In this document: piece by piece, positions 7,788 through 15,985 of the stretch
Layout of the letters: each line of letters opens with the position of its first letter
Position numbering within the stretch: position 1 is the stretch's first letter
Source: Bacteroidota bacterium
GTDB taxonomy: Bacteria; Bacteroidota; Bacteroidia; Bacteroidales; Tannerellaceae
Direction of reading: 5' to 3'
DNA length: 31,688 bases
Assembly (NCBI GenBank): GCA_023429375.1
Contig: JAEYVY010000020.1
Location: 1-31,688 of the forward strand
Notes under the pieces: model-generated
The model's database searches: none
What the model was told of the DNA's origin: nothing
What the model saw: only the letters and a program-made list of their open reading frames with translations
Program-made: the position numbers and the translations under genes

Positions 7788-8174
7788 TCAGGCAACGATT
7801 TCAATATGATTCCCTTCCGGATCAAGGATCACACTTTCATAATACCCATCACCGGTAGTACGGGGCTCGCCCACCACACGATAACCATCCTGCCTCAACC
7901 TCTCGGTCAATATATCAACCGCCTCTTTACTGCCGGTTGATAAAGCAAAATGAGCCAATCCCCTCATCTGCTCTCGACATTCGGGCTCAAGCAAATCAGG
8001 AATATGCATTAATTCGATACGACCATCTCCTTCTTGGAAAGAAAGAAAATATGACGTAAAGTTTCGCTTAGGATTAAAATACTTATGGCTGCATACAGCA
8101 TTAAAATAGGTCACATAAAATTGGCGAATCGATTCTATATCGTCCACCCAAATACCCAAATGATCAAATTTCAT
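7788..8174 (-). CDS. VOC-superfamily protein (glyoxalase/bleomycin-resistance fold)
   Basis: The 128-residue protein has the paired beta-alpha-beta-beta-beta modules of the vicinal oxygen chelate fold. It begins FDHLGIWVDDIESIRQFYVTYF, with a metal-ligand His at residue 4. It continues with RIELMHIP and LAHFALSTGSKEAVDILTERL, and ends VILDPEGNHIEIVA, where the last Glu is a typical ligand. Members include glyoxalase I and dioxygenases. Short length and lone context do not identify the substrate. Upstream of it lies a repeat-rich, gene-poor stretch. Confidence 0.85.
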   Translation of the reverse strand: MKFDHLGIWVDDIESIRQFYVTYFNAVCSHKYFNPKRNFTSYFLSFQEGDGRIELMHIPDLLEPECREQMRGLAHFALSTGSKEAVDILTERLRQDGYRVVGEPRTTGDGYYESVILDPEGNHIEIVA

Positions 8175-8298
8175 ACAGATACGATTTATTTTCTAAGACT
8201 TAAAAATATGTATTTTTACGATTATAGGAGTAATACTGTTGGATGTAAAGTTACCTATATGCAAGTAGGCCACTAATCTCTGAATGTAAACAAACCCA

Positions 8299-8320
8299 CA
8301 TCTCGATGTTAATTTTTATT
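8299..8320. repeat. Outlying copy related to the 22-bp repeat
   Basis: CATCTCGATGTTAATTTTTATT resembles the first array unit at 8342, from which it is offset by 43 bp, close to two repeat lengths. With the preceding A it contains the dyad ACATC-TC-GATGT. Confidence 0.55.
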
Positions 8321-8341
8321 GATATTCAAAGCTAAAAAAAA

Positions 8342-8429
8342 CATCCCGATGTTTTTAAAAAAAGATCGAGATGTTTTTTAAAAAAGACCGAGGTGTTTTT
8401 TAAAAACGTTCGAGGTGTTTTTTTACAAG
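8342..8429. repeat. Four tandem 22-bp repeat units
   Basis: Units start at 8342, 8364, 8386 and 8408. Each has a variable left part, then a core close to CGAGRTG, then five to seven Ts, and in the first three a run of five to seven As. The first unit with its flank forms the dyad ACATC-CC-GATGT; later units keep the right half better than the left. Because 22 is not a multiple of 3, the array does not encode a protein repeat. A related dyad half-site, ACATCGAGATG, recurs at 8470-8480. Function unknown. Confidence 0.8.
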
Positions 8430-8551
8430 CATATTGACATTGATTTTCATAGCAATTTTTTCAAGAATTAACATCGAGATGATCTGTATTTTTGAAGGTC
8501 ATATCATGATGTAGCCAATTTTGATAGATAGATGGATTTAACTCTATATTC

Positions 8552-8752
8552 TTGCCTCTTAACGCCTACAAAGAATTACTTAAACGAGGGGACGCAGCGG
8601 ACTACCTAATTGAAAGATATAAGATTGTACCACCCCTTAATAGCTATTTCTTTTCGCCCTATCTCTTAGAAATGTTTCTTGCGCAAAAGCATTTTATAAG
8701 TCAATTAAGTTCTAATCAGATGAAGGCTGTAATAGCAAGAGGTGTAGGGTAG
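8552..8752 (+). CDS. Doubtful small ORF, possible gene remnant
   Basis: A 66-residue frame starts at TTG 8552 (the open frame reaches back to 8528). Its composition looks protein-like, with segments such as RGDAADYLIERYKIVPP and MKAVIARGVG. I recognise no family and see no promoter, and there is no ATG before residue 40. It could be the decayed end of a former gene beside the tRNA, or chance. It should not be used as a firm gene call. Confidence 0.25.
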   Translation: MPLNAYKELLKRGDAADYLIERYKIVPPLNSYFFSPYLLEMFLAQKHFISQLSSNQMKAVIARGVG

Positions 8753-8951
8753 AGCCAACACGGTCTATAACGATTATAACCGTTTATTGGCATTTTTCGT
8801 AGCTTTTAAGAGAGTGTTTAGAGGGGTGTTACGGATAAAGCATTCTTCTTATTTAGACTGTCTAAATTATATGCTTAATTTATGAATCCCTCAATTTTTT
8901 ACTATGAGCCCTTTTAGGATTGATCCTGTTTACCCCCCCCTTGAAAAGCAA

Positions 8952-8980
8952 AGGGGCATCCTGATTATCAGGACACCCCT
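8952..8980 (-). terminator. Terminator-like hairpin after tRNA-Ser
   Basis: The arms 8952-8964 and 8968-8980 pair over 13 bp with two imperfect positions around a 3-nt loop, directly downstream of the tRNA 3' end. The following minus-strand T stretch is short and interrupted. Confidence 0.6.
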
Positions 8981-8982
8981 AG

Positions 8983-9069
8983 CGGAAGCGGGGGGATTCG
9001 AACCCCCGGTACGGTTACCCGTACGTCAGTTTAGCAAACTGGTGGTTTCAGCCACTCACCCACACTTCC
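8983..9069 (-). tRNA. tRNA-Ser, anticodon GCT
   Basis: The 87-nt minus-strand sequence folds as a class II tRNA. The acceptor arm GGAAGTG pairs with CGCTTCC (one G-U), and the discriminator is G, as expected for serine. The anticodon loop TTGCTAA shows GCT, reading AGC and AGU codons. A long variable arm (GTACGG/CCGTAC) and a T arm with GGTTCGAATCC are present. The top anticodon-stem position is a C-A mismatch. CCA is not encoded. The only tRNA gene I see in the window. Confidence 0.95.
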
Positions 9070-9190
9070 TTAAAAATGCGATGCAAAGATATGTGTATAT
9101 TTCCGAATTAACAAAGCTTTTACCTAGTATTTTAAGGAAAAAAGATACTACTTTTATACCCGATTCTGATATTCAACTGTTTAATATTAT

Positions 9191-10234
9191 ATGAACAACA
9201 AAAATAAATCTGTTTTTAAAATTTTAGGGATTATTATTCTGGTCCTTGCCCTTTCTGGTGGTTCGTTTGCTTATTATATGTATAAAGTATTGTATGGAAG
9301 CACTTATCAGGTAACTGAAACTACTTATTTGTATATCAACGAAAGCAAGGATTTTGAGGATTTGTGCAACCAGCTTTCTAAAATAGCCTCAGCAAAAGAT
9401 ATCTCCCGTTTTCGTAAATTAGCTAACTACCTGGACTATCCTCAATATATGAAGACCGGTAAGTATGCTGTGACACCAGGAATGAGCCAAATGCAATTGG
9501 TTAATGTTTTAAGACGCGGCCAACAGACTTCCGTAAAACTCACATTTAATAATATTCGACTGAAAACGGATTTGGCCGAACGGCTAGCCGAACAGTTGAT
9601 GATTGGGCAAGATGAGATCCTAAACTTACTGAACGACTCCAGCTATTGCCAATCTCTTGGGTTTACTACGGAGACGATAAACACCTTGTTTATTCCAAAC
9701 ACATACGAAGTATATTGGAATATATCTGCCGACCGCTTGTTTCAACGCATGAAGAAGGAGTACGATACATTTTGGTCAGACAGCCGAAAAGAAAAGGCTA
9801 CTAAAATTGGTCTTACTCCTATTGAAGTAAGTATCTTGGCATCTATAGTTGAAGAAGAAACAGCTGCGGCAGACGAATATCCGATTGTTGCAGGTCTTTA
9901 CATCAATCGTCTCAAGCGAAACATTCCTCTTCAGGCAGACCCTACAGTTAAATTCGCTGTCGGTGATTTCTCTTTGCAACGCATCCTGTTTCAACACCTC
10001 GAAGTTGACTCACCATATAATACCTATAAATACGCCGGATTGCCTCCGGGCCCCTTACGTACGCCTTCAATCAGAGGCATTGATGCAGTGTTAAATCATA
10101 TGCAACATAATTATTTATATATGTGCGCGAAGGAAGACTTTTCAGGGCGTCACAACTTTGCAGTCACGCTGGCAGAGCATAACAGAAATGCTGATCGCTA
10201 TCGTGCGGAGCTAAACAGACGAAAGATTCGGTAA
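9191..10234 (+). CDS. mltG: Endolytic murein transglycosylase MltG
   Basis: MltG (YceG family) cleaves nascent glycan strands at the inner-membrane face of the periplasm and is thought to set strand length. The 347-residue protein has one N-terminal membrane anchor (about residues 10-29) and a middle region with LysM-like character. The catalytic region is LASIVEEETAAADEYPIVAGLYINRL, where Glu221 aligns with the catalytic Glu of the E. coli enzyme. LQADPTVKFAVGD, SPYNTYKYAGLPPGPL and SGRHNFAVTLAEHN follow, all standard. It starts 121 bp from the divergent tRNA gene. No clear promoter match was found. Confidence 0.95.
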   Translation: MNNKNKSVFKILGIIILVLALSGGSFAYYMYKVLYGSTYQVTETTYLYINESKDFEDLCNQLSKIASAKDISRFRKLANYLDYPQYMKTGKYAVTPGMSQMQLVNVLRRGQQTSVKLTFNNIRLKTDLAERLAEQLMIGQDEILNLLNDSSYCQSLGFTTETINTLFIPNTYEVYWNISADRLFQRMKKEYDTFWSDSRKEKATKIGLTPIEVSILASIVEEETAAADEYPIVAGLYINRLKRNIPLQADPTVKFAVGDFSLQRILFQHLEVDSPYNTYKYAGLPPGPLRTPSIRGIDAVLNHMQHNYLYMCAKEDFSGRHNFAVTLAEHNRNADRYRAELNRRKIR

Positions 10235-10264
10235 GCTTTTTATTACTTTTTATCACAAAAGGGC

Positions 10265-10272
10265 TATCTTTG
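10265..10272 (+). promoter_or_regulatory. -7 element of iorAB promoter
   Basis: TATCTTTG, 46 bp before the iorA ATG. No convincing -33 element is visible. Confidence 0.5.
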
Positions 10273-10318
10273 ATTCCTATCATAAAGGAATAAACAAAAA
10301 AACAAATTCTCACAATAA

Positions 10319-11917
10319 ATGGAAAAACGACTATTTTTAGGGGATGAAGCTATTGCTCAGGCAGCTATCGACGCTGGATTATCCGGAGTCTATGCCTATC
10401 CGGGGACCCCTTCGACTGAAATCACAGAGTATATTCAAAACTCTGCCATTGCCCAACAAAGAGGTATTCATTGCAAATGGAGTACAAATGAAAAGACGGC
10501 TTTGGAAACTGCTTTAGGCATGAGTTATGCCGGCAAACGGGCACTCTGTTGCATGAAGCACGTGGGACTGAACGTCGCAGCAGACTGCTTTATGAACGCA
10601 GCAATGAGTGGTGTAAACGGAGGTCTTATCATTATAACAGCTGACGATCCGTCGATGCATTCATCTCAAAACGAGCAAGACAACCGCTTCTACGGTAATT
10701 TTGCCATGATTCCGATGCTTGAACCCTCCAATCAACAGGAGGCCTACGATATGATTCACGAAGGGTTTGATTTATCTGAACGGTTAGGATATCCTGTCCT
10801 ATTTCGTATAACTACCCGCATGGCTCATTCGCGTGCAGGAGTTGTTACACGCCCCATGAGAGAGGAAAACAAAATGAATTGCCCGGAAGATGGACGCCAA
10901 CGTTTTATTCTCTTGCCTGCATTGGCTCGTAAACGTTTCAAAAGCCTGCTTGCAGCTCAAGAATCATTCGTGGCGGCATCTGAATCCTCAGCATACAATC
11001 AATATATTGATGCACCAAATAAGAAATTAGGAATTATTACAACGGGTATTGCGTTCAACTATTTGTCTGAAAACTACCCCGATGGTTTTGAACATCCTGT
11101 GCTGAAGATAACTCAATATCCTCTGCCTAAAAAGATGATTGTTAAGCTCGTTGAATCGTGCGATGAGATACTGGTACTTGAAGAGGGATTTCCATTTGTT
11201 GAAGAGCAACTGAAAGGATACCTCGGCTTAGGTATAAAAGTGCATGGCCGACTGGACGGTACGCTTCCTCGTGATGGCGAGTTGACGCCAGACTCTGTAG
11301 CTCTTGCTTTAGGTAAAGAAGTAAAAAGCTTCTACTCTATTCCACCGGTTGTTGAACAACGTCCGCCTGCTTTATGTCAAGGTTGTGCGCATAGAGATAT
11401 GTATGAAGCCTTGAACGAGGTATTGAAAGAATACGAAGGAGCGAAAGTATTTGGGGATATAGGTTGTTACACCTTAGGTGCATTGCCTCCATTCAGAGCC
11501 ATAGATTCATGTATTGACATGGGGGCTTCTATCACCATGGCTAAAGGTGCTGCCGACGCAGGTGTTTATCCGGCTATAGCCGTTATCGGTGATTCTACCT
11601 TTACTCACTCGGGTATGACCGGGTTATTGGACTGTGTAAATGAGAATACTCCTATCACAATCGTCATTTCTGACAATGAAACCACAGGCATGACCGGAGG
11701 ACAAGATTCGGCCGGAACCGGAAAATTGGAAGCTATTTGTATCGGTATAGGTGTCGACCCGGCACATATTCGCACAATGGTTCCTCTGAAGAAGAATTAC
11801 GAAGAGATGAAGAATATCATTCGTGAAGAAATTAACTATAAGGGGCTTTCTGTCCTTATCCCTTGTCGCGAATGTATACAGACATTAACCCGGAAGAAAA
11901 AAGCAGCATTAAAATGA
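10319..11917 (+). CDS. iorA: Indolepyruvate:ferredoxin oxidoreductase, alpha subunit
   Basis: IorA with IorB oxidatively decarboxylates aryl pyruvates (from aromatic amino acids) to aryl-acyl-CoA, passing electrons to ferredoxin, or runs in reverse. The 532-residue chain has the N-terminal pyrimidine-binding domain (YPGTPSTEITEYI, STNEKTALETALG). The thiamine-diphosphate domain follows at about residues 340-500, with CQGCAHRDMY, GDIGCYTLGALPP, VIGDSTFTHSGMTGL and SDNETTGMTGGQ. Longer family members continue into a C-terminal domain with two [4Fe-4S] clusters. This one ends about 10 residues after IPCRECIQ and lacks it. The stop overlaps the iorB start as ATGA. Confidence 0.92.
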   Translation: MEKRLFLGDEAIAQAAIDAGLSGVYAYPGTPSTEITEYIQNSAIAQQRGIHCKWSTNEKTALETALGMSYAGKRALCCMKHVGLNVAADCFMNAAMSGVNGGLIIITADDPSMHSSQNEQDNRFYGNFAMIPMLEPSNQQEAYDMIHEGFDLSERLGYPVLFRITTRMAHSRAGVVTRPMREENKMNCPEDGRQRFILLPALARKRFKSLLAAQESFVAASESSAYNQYIDAPNKKLGIITTGIAFNYLSENYPDGFEHPVLKITQYPLPKKMIVKLVESCDEILVLEEGFPFVEEQLKGYLGLGIKVHGRLDGTLPRDGELTPDSVALALGKEVKSFYSIPPVVEQRPPALCQGCAHRDMYEALNEVLKEYEGAKVFGDIGCYTLGALPPFRAIDSCIDMGASITMAKGAADAGVYPAIAVIGDSTFTHSGMTGLLDCVNENTPITIVISDNETTGMTGGQDSAGTGKLEAICIGIGVDPAHIRTMVPLKKNYEEMKNIIREEINYKGLSVLIPCRECIQTLTRKKKAALK

Positions 11918-12501
11918 AAACAGATATCATATTATCAGGAGTAGGCGGTCAGGGTATTCTTTCTATCGCCGCCGTAATCGGTGAAGCCGCATTGGAAGAA
12001 GGATTATATATGAAACAGGCAGAAGTACACGGTATGAGCCAACGAGGTGGAGACGTTCAATCCAACCTGCGCATATCCGATAAGCCCATCGCTTCCGACC
12101 TGATTCCCAAAGGATCAGCAGACCTGATCATTTCGCTCGAACCCATGGAAAGTTTGCGTTATCTGCCTTATCTGAAAGAGAACGGCTGGGTAGTAACTAA
12201 TTCTCGACCATTCGTCAATATACCGAACTATCCGGTGATGGATATCGTAAATGAAGAGTTGGAAAAGCTGCCCAACAAGGTTGTTATCGATGTGGAAACA
12301 ATTGCTCAGGAGATTGGATCGGTCAGAGCGGCAAATATAGTCATGCTCGGTGCTGCAGCTCCTTTTATTGGTATTGATTATGATAAGATAGAAGATGGGA
12401 TACGCCGCATTTTCGGAAGAAAAGGAGATGTTATCGTTAAGATGAACCTGGAGGCCTTGAAAGCCGGATTTGATATTGCTCAGAAAATCCATAAGTCATA
12501 A
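11914..12501 (+). CDS. iorB: Indolepyruvate:ferredoxin oxidoreductase, beta subunit
   Basis: This is the gamma-type (POR gamma) subunit that completes the 2-oxoacid:ferredoxin oxidoreductase with IorA. The 195-residue product starts MKTDIILSGVGGQGILSIAAVIGEAALEEG, the glycine-rich signature of the family. HGMSQRGGDVQSNLRIS, ADLIISLEPMESLRYLPYL and VMLGAAAPFIGI follow. I chose ATG at 11914 over an earlier in-frame start because it forms the ATGA overlap with iorA and puts the glycine motif at the usual distance. No terminator follows, and the next gene starts 34 bp later. Confidence 0.93.
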   Translation: MKTDIILSGVGGQGILSIAAVIGEAALEEGLYMKQAEVHGMSQRGGDVQSNLRISDKPIASDLIPKGSADLIISLEPMESLRYLPYLKENGWVVTNSRPFVNIPNYPVMDIVNEELEKLPNKVVIDVETIAQEIGSVRAANIVMLGAAAPFIGIDYDKIEDGIRRIFGRKGDVIVKMNLEALKAGFDIAQKIHKS

Positions 12502-12535
12502 CCGACATAGTTAACCTTTTAATCTAATAATACAA

Positions 12536-14947
12536 ATGAAAAAATCTCTTCTACTTCTTTCTTTATTGATGTGGATATGTTCCTCGTATGCCCAAATCCG
12601 TTTGGAAGGCTTTAATGGGAAACTTATCAGTGGTTCACTGTATGAGGGACGCTGGAAAGCGCGCTGGATATCTGTTCCCAACGAACCGGCTAACACGTTT
12701 GGAGTTTATCATTTTAGAAAGGTAATTGATCTAACGGAAAAGCCAAGTTCATTTGTTGTTCATGCTTCTGCCGATAATAGATACAAATTTTATGTAAATG
12801 GTAAGGAAGTATCTGCCGGACCGGCACGAGGAGATATCTATAACTGGAATTTTGAAACGATAGACATTGCTCCTTTCTTAAATGAAGGAAAAAATGTTCT
12901 TGCTGCTGTTGTTTGGAACTTTGCCGAACGAAAACCGGTAGCACAAATCAGCTTCAACCAGACTGGATTCATCTTACAAGGGAATACCGAAAAAGAGTAT
13001 GTTGTAAATACAGACAATTCATGGCTATGTACAACTAACAAGGCTTATAGCCCGCTGAATGTACAAGTTCTCGGATATTACGTTGTCGGACCGGGCGAAA
13101 AAACAGATGCTTCGTTTTATCCGTGGGGTTGGGAGACATTGGCTTTTGATGATACCTCTTGGCTGAAGGCACAGATGGGCCTTGAAGGAGCCATGAAAGG
13201 TGCTCGTGATTATCCAGGCAGACTGTTAGTTCCCTCTCCTATTCCTCCTATGGAAAGAAAACTGGAACGTTTCTCGGCCGTACGTATTCAAGAAGGGATA
13301 AAGACACCGAAGGAATTCCCGGCTCAAGCGAAAGATATCGTTGTCCCGGCAAATACAAAAGCCAGACTCTTGCTTGACAACAAAGTGCTTACAACAGGCT
13401 ATTTATCAGTCTTATTCAGCAAAGGAAAAGCTGCCGAAATCACCCTTGGTTATGCTGAAGCTTTGCATCATAACAATATGGAAGCTACAACCAAGTCTTA
13501 TTCGCTTTATCCAAAAGCTAACCGTGACGAGGTAAAAGACAAGATTTTTATTGGATATGAAGATAAGATTATTGCCGATGGTGGTGCGAAAAGATTGTCG
13601 ACTTCACTTTGGTGGCGTACTTGGCGCTACGTAAATGTGATTGTTGAGACCAAAGATGAACCTCTTGTTATTCATGATATCTACGGCACATTCTCGGCCT
13701 ATCCTTTCAAGAACGAAACGGCATTTTCTGTTCCGGGTCATGAGGAGTTAAATAAAATGCTTGAGATAGGTTGGCGCACGGCACGTCTTTGTGCTAATGA
13801 GACGTATATGGACTGTCCGTATTACGAACAACTCCAGTATTTCGGCGACACACGTATCCAAGCGATGATTTCGCTATATAATACGTCTGATCAGTATATG
13901 GTGAAGAATGCAATCGAACAAGGTCGCCAGTCGATCGTTGCCGACGGTATTACGATGAGCCGCTACCCATCTGGATTGCACCAATTCATCTCATCGTTCT
14001 CCTTATGGTGGATATGCATGGGACATGATTACTGGATGTATCGCGGTGACGAAGCGTATGTTAAGACATTACTTCCTGCCTATCGCAGCATCCTTTCGTG
14101 GTACGAGCAATGGCTAAAACCAGATTATAGTTTAAGTTATGTTCCTCACTGGTTCTTCGCTGACTGGTCTGCTAAATTCCCCAATGGAGAACCGATTCGC
14201 GAGAAAGACGGCAACTCTGCTTTTCAGGATTTGATGTATATCTTAACCTTAGAGGCAGCCGCAGAAATGGAAGAAGCAATCGGTCTGAATTCCATGGCTA
14301 CGTACTATCGCATGATAGCCTCTTCTATGAGAGCTACGATCAAACCTAAATACTGGGATAGCGAACGTAATCTTTTTGCTGATACGCACGATCACAGGAG
14401 CTTTTCTCAACATGTAAACTCATTGGCCATAATAGCAGGAATTGTAGAAGGTAATGAAGCGAAAGCCGTCATGCAGAAAACGTTGAGTGATACCTCATTG
14501 GCTCAAGCAACAATTTATTTCCGTTATTATGTGAATCAGGCATTATGGAAAGCAGGTATGGGAGATTTGCTGTTGGATAATCTAACCGTTTGGAAGGATC
14601 AGATGGCACTTGGACTAACAACATGGGCAGAGATGCCTGAGCCTTCACGTTCGGATTGCCATGCATGGGGTGCCAGCCCAAATATTGAATTTTTCCGTAT
14701 CCTTTTGGGAATAGATAGTGCAGCTCCCGGATTCAGCAAGGTACGTATCGAACCGGCATTGGGTTCACTCACCGAAGCGTCGGGCACTATGCCTCATCCT
14801 AAAGGAAATATTTCAGTGTCATACAAGTTCGACAAACGAGGTGTGTTTACAGCTGAAATCACTCTTCCTGAAACGGTTACAGGTCTTTTCATCTGGAAAG
14901 GAAAAGAGTTCGAGCTTAAGGGTGGAAAACAAACTATTACTATTTAA
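12536..14947 (+). CDS. Exported alpha-L-rhamnosidase, GH78-like
   Basis: The 803-residue protein has a Sec signal peptide (MKKSLLLLSLLMWICSSYAQ, cleavage near residue 19). Next comes a rhamnosidase N-terminal beta-sandwich region (FVVHASADNRYKFYVNGKEV, PARGDIYNWNFE), then an (alpha/alpha)6 catalytic domain from about residue 390. MDCPYYEQLQYFGD places Asp426, Glu431 and Asp438 with the spacing of the GH78 catalytic acids. TTWAEMPEPSRSDCHAW supplies a candidate base, Glu699, and a conserved His. GH78 enzymes release terminal rhamnose from plant or microbial glycans. No SusC/SusD genes are beside it. It follows iorB by 34 bp with no promoter that I can see, so co-transcription is possible. Confidence 0.85.
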   Translation: MKKSLLLLSLLMWICSSYAQIRLEGFNGKLISGSLYEGRWKARWISVPNEPANTFGVYHFRKVIDLTEKPSSFVVHASADNRYKFYVNGKEVSAGPARGDIYNWNFETIDIAPFLNEGKNVLAAVVWNFAERKPVAQISFNQTGFILQGNTEKEYVVNTDNSWLCTTNKAYSPLNVQVLGYYVVGPGEKTDASFYPWGWETLAFDDTSWLKAQMGLEGAMKGARDYPGRLLVPSPIPPMERKLERFSAVRIQEGIKTPKEFPAQAKDIVVPANTKARLLLDNKVLTTGYLSVLFSKGKAAEITLGYAEALHHNNMEATTKSYSLYPKANRDEVKDKIFIGYEDKIIADGGAKRLSTSLWWRTWRYVNVIVETKDEPLVIHDIYGTFSAYPFKNETAFSVPGHEELNKMLEIGWRTARLCANETYMDCPYYEQLQYFGDTRIQAMISLYNTSDQYMVKNAIEQGRQSIVADGITMSRYPSGLHQFISSFSLWWICMGHDYWMYRGDEAYVKTLLPAYRSILSWYEQWLKPDYSLSYVPHWFFADWSAKFPNGEPIREKDGNSAFQDLMYILTLEAAAEMEEAIGLNSMATYYRMIASSMRATIKPKYWDSERNLFADTHDHRSFSQHVNSLAIIAGIVEGNEAKAVMQKTLSDTSLAQATIYFRYYVNQALWKAGMGDLLLDNLTVWKDQMALGLTTWAEMPEPSRSDCHAWGASPNIEFFRILLGIDSAAPGFSKVRIEPALGSLTEASGTMPHPKGNISVSYKFDKRGVFTAEITLPETVTGLFIWKGKEFELKGGKQTITI

Positions 14948-14982
14948 ATAATAAATTGGCATTAGTATAGAATTCGTTTTTG

Positions 14983-14990
14983 TACTTTTG
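14983..14990 (+). promoter_or_regulatory. -7 element of nucleotidyltransferase promoter
   Basis: TACTTTTG, 27 bp before the ATG at 15018. It overlaps the alternative TTG start at 14988, which argues against that start. Confidence 0.5.
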
Positions 14991-15017
14991 CCAATAAAAT
15001 TAAATCGAAAACAAAAC

Positions 15018-15920
15018 ATGAAACCTACATTATTCGTACTTGCTGCCGGAATGGGTAGTCGCTATGGAGGGCTCAAACAATTAGACGGTTTAGGACCCAA
15101 CGGAGAAACAATTATGGACTATTCAATCTTTGACGCTATCCGTGGTGGATTCGGCAAATTGGTTTTTGTCATCCGTAAGTCTTTTGAACAAGACTTCAGA
15201 GAAAAGATTATCTCTAAATACAAAGACCATATCCATGTTGAAGTTGTTTTTCAGGAACTTAACAATCTGCCTGAAGGATTTACTTGCCCGGAAGGTCGTG
15301 AAAAACCTTGGGGTACAAACCATGCCGTACTAATGGGTAAGGATGTGATAAACGAACCTTTTGCAGTTATCAATGCGGATGATTTTTACGGAAGAGATAG
15401 TTTTGCCGTTCTAGGCAAGCAATTGTCAGCAATGGCAGGAACAGAAAATCAATACTGTATGGTTGGCTATCGCGTAGGTAACACCTTGAGTGAAAGTGGG
15501 TCTGTTGCTCGTGGCGTATGCGAAACAAATGAAGAAAACTTCTTAACAGGAGTAGTTGAACGTACAGCTATCGAACGTATTGATGGGGAGATACAGTTTA
15601 TCGACGAAAATGGTCAAAAAGTAGTAATTGGTGAAAACACTCCGGTATCAATGAATATGTGGGGATTCACTCCTGACTATTTCAAACATTCAGAAAAATC
15701 GTTCATCAAATTCTTGACTGAGAATAAAGGAAACTTAAAAGCAGAATTCTTTATTCCTCTAACAGTAAACGAACTGATTACTTCAGGTACATCGACTGTT
15801 AAAGTATTGGACACTACGTCAAAATGGTTTGGTGTAACATATGCCAACGATCGTCAGGGAGTAGTAGACAAAATCAAAGAATTGGTTGACGCCGGCGAAT
15901 ACCCGGAAAAACTATTCTGA
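15018..15920 (+). CDS. Nucleotidyltransferase of the sugar-1-phosphate type
   Basis: The 300-residue protein has a Rossmann-like nucleotidyltransferase fold: LAAGMGSRYGGLKQLDGLGPNGE at the N-terminus (nucleotide-binding loop), PWGTNHAVLMG, and the metal-binding AVINADDFYGRDSF. WGFTPDYF comes later. The GMGSRYGG loop differs from the GxGTRLxPxT of RmlA/GalU, so the substrate pair is not clear; an NDP-sugar or NDP-alcohol product is inferred. It has its own promoter and a terminator shared with recQ. I chose ATG at 15018 because an upstream in-frame TTG overlaps the -7 element. Confidence 0.8.
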   Translation: MKPTLFVLAAGMGSRYGGLKQLDGLGPNGETIMDYSIFDAIRGGFGKLVFVIRKSFEQDFREKIISKYKDHIHVEVVFQELNNLPEGFTCPEGREKPWGTNHAVLMGKDVINEPFAVINADDFYGRDSFAVLGKQLSAMAGTENQYCMVGYRVGNTLSESGSVARGVCETNEENFLTGVVERTAIERIDGEIQFIDENGQKVVIGENTPVSMNMWGFTPDYFKHSEKSFIKFLTENKGNLKAEFFIPLTVNELITSGTSTVKVLDTTSKWFGVTYANDRQGVVDKIKELVDAGEYPEKLF

Positions 15921-15942
15921 TCTGAATAATTTATAACTTAAT

Positions 15943-15985
15943 AAAAAGGTGTTTTGAGTGCATAAGCTTTTAAAACACCTTTTTT
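15943..15985. terminator. Bidirectional terminator between nucleotidyltransferase and recQ
   Basis: The arms AAAAAGGTGTTTT (15943-15955) and AAAACACCTTTTT (15972-15984) enclose a 16-nt loop, with Ts through 15985. The T run touches the recQ stop codon. Confidence 0.85.

Larger units (their letters stand above)
8175..8982. other. Gene-poor stretch between VOC gene and tRNA-Ser
   Basis: About 0.8 kb with no recognisable gene. It holds a 22-bp tandem repeat array and related dyads (8299-8481), one doubtful small ORF (8552-8752), and at the right edge the terminator of the tRNA gene. The rest is AT-rich, with nothing I can assign. The position beside a tRNA 3' end would suit an old integration site, but I see no integrase or duplicated tRNA end. 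Confidence 0.6.

Noticed and set aside
8085..8276. Plus-strand frame overlapping the 5' end of the VOC gene
   Set aside because: It is mostly antisense to VOC coding sequence, with no family resemblance and no promoter.
8342..8429. 22-bp array considered as a CRISPR array
   Set aside because: There are no unique spacers between repeats, units are directly abutting and shorter than CRISPR repeats, and no cas gene is present.
8904..9194. Plus-strand frame of 96 residues running across the tRNA-Ser region
   Set aside because: It reads through the antisense of the tRNA (giving PPVRLPVRQ-like peptides), a common artefact, and stops right at the mltG start.
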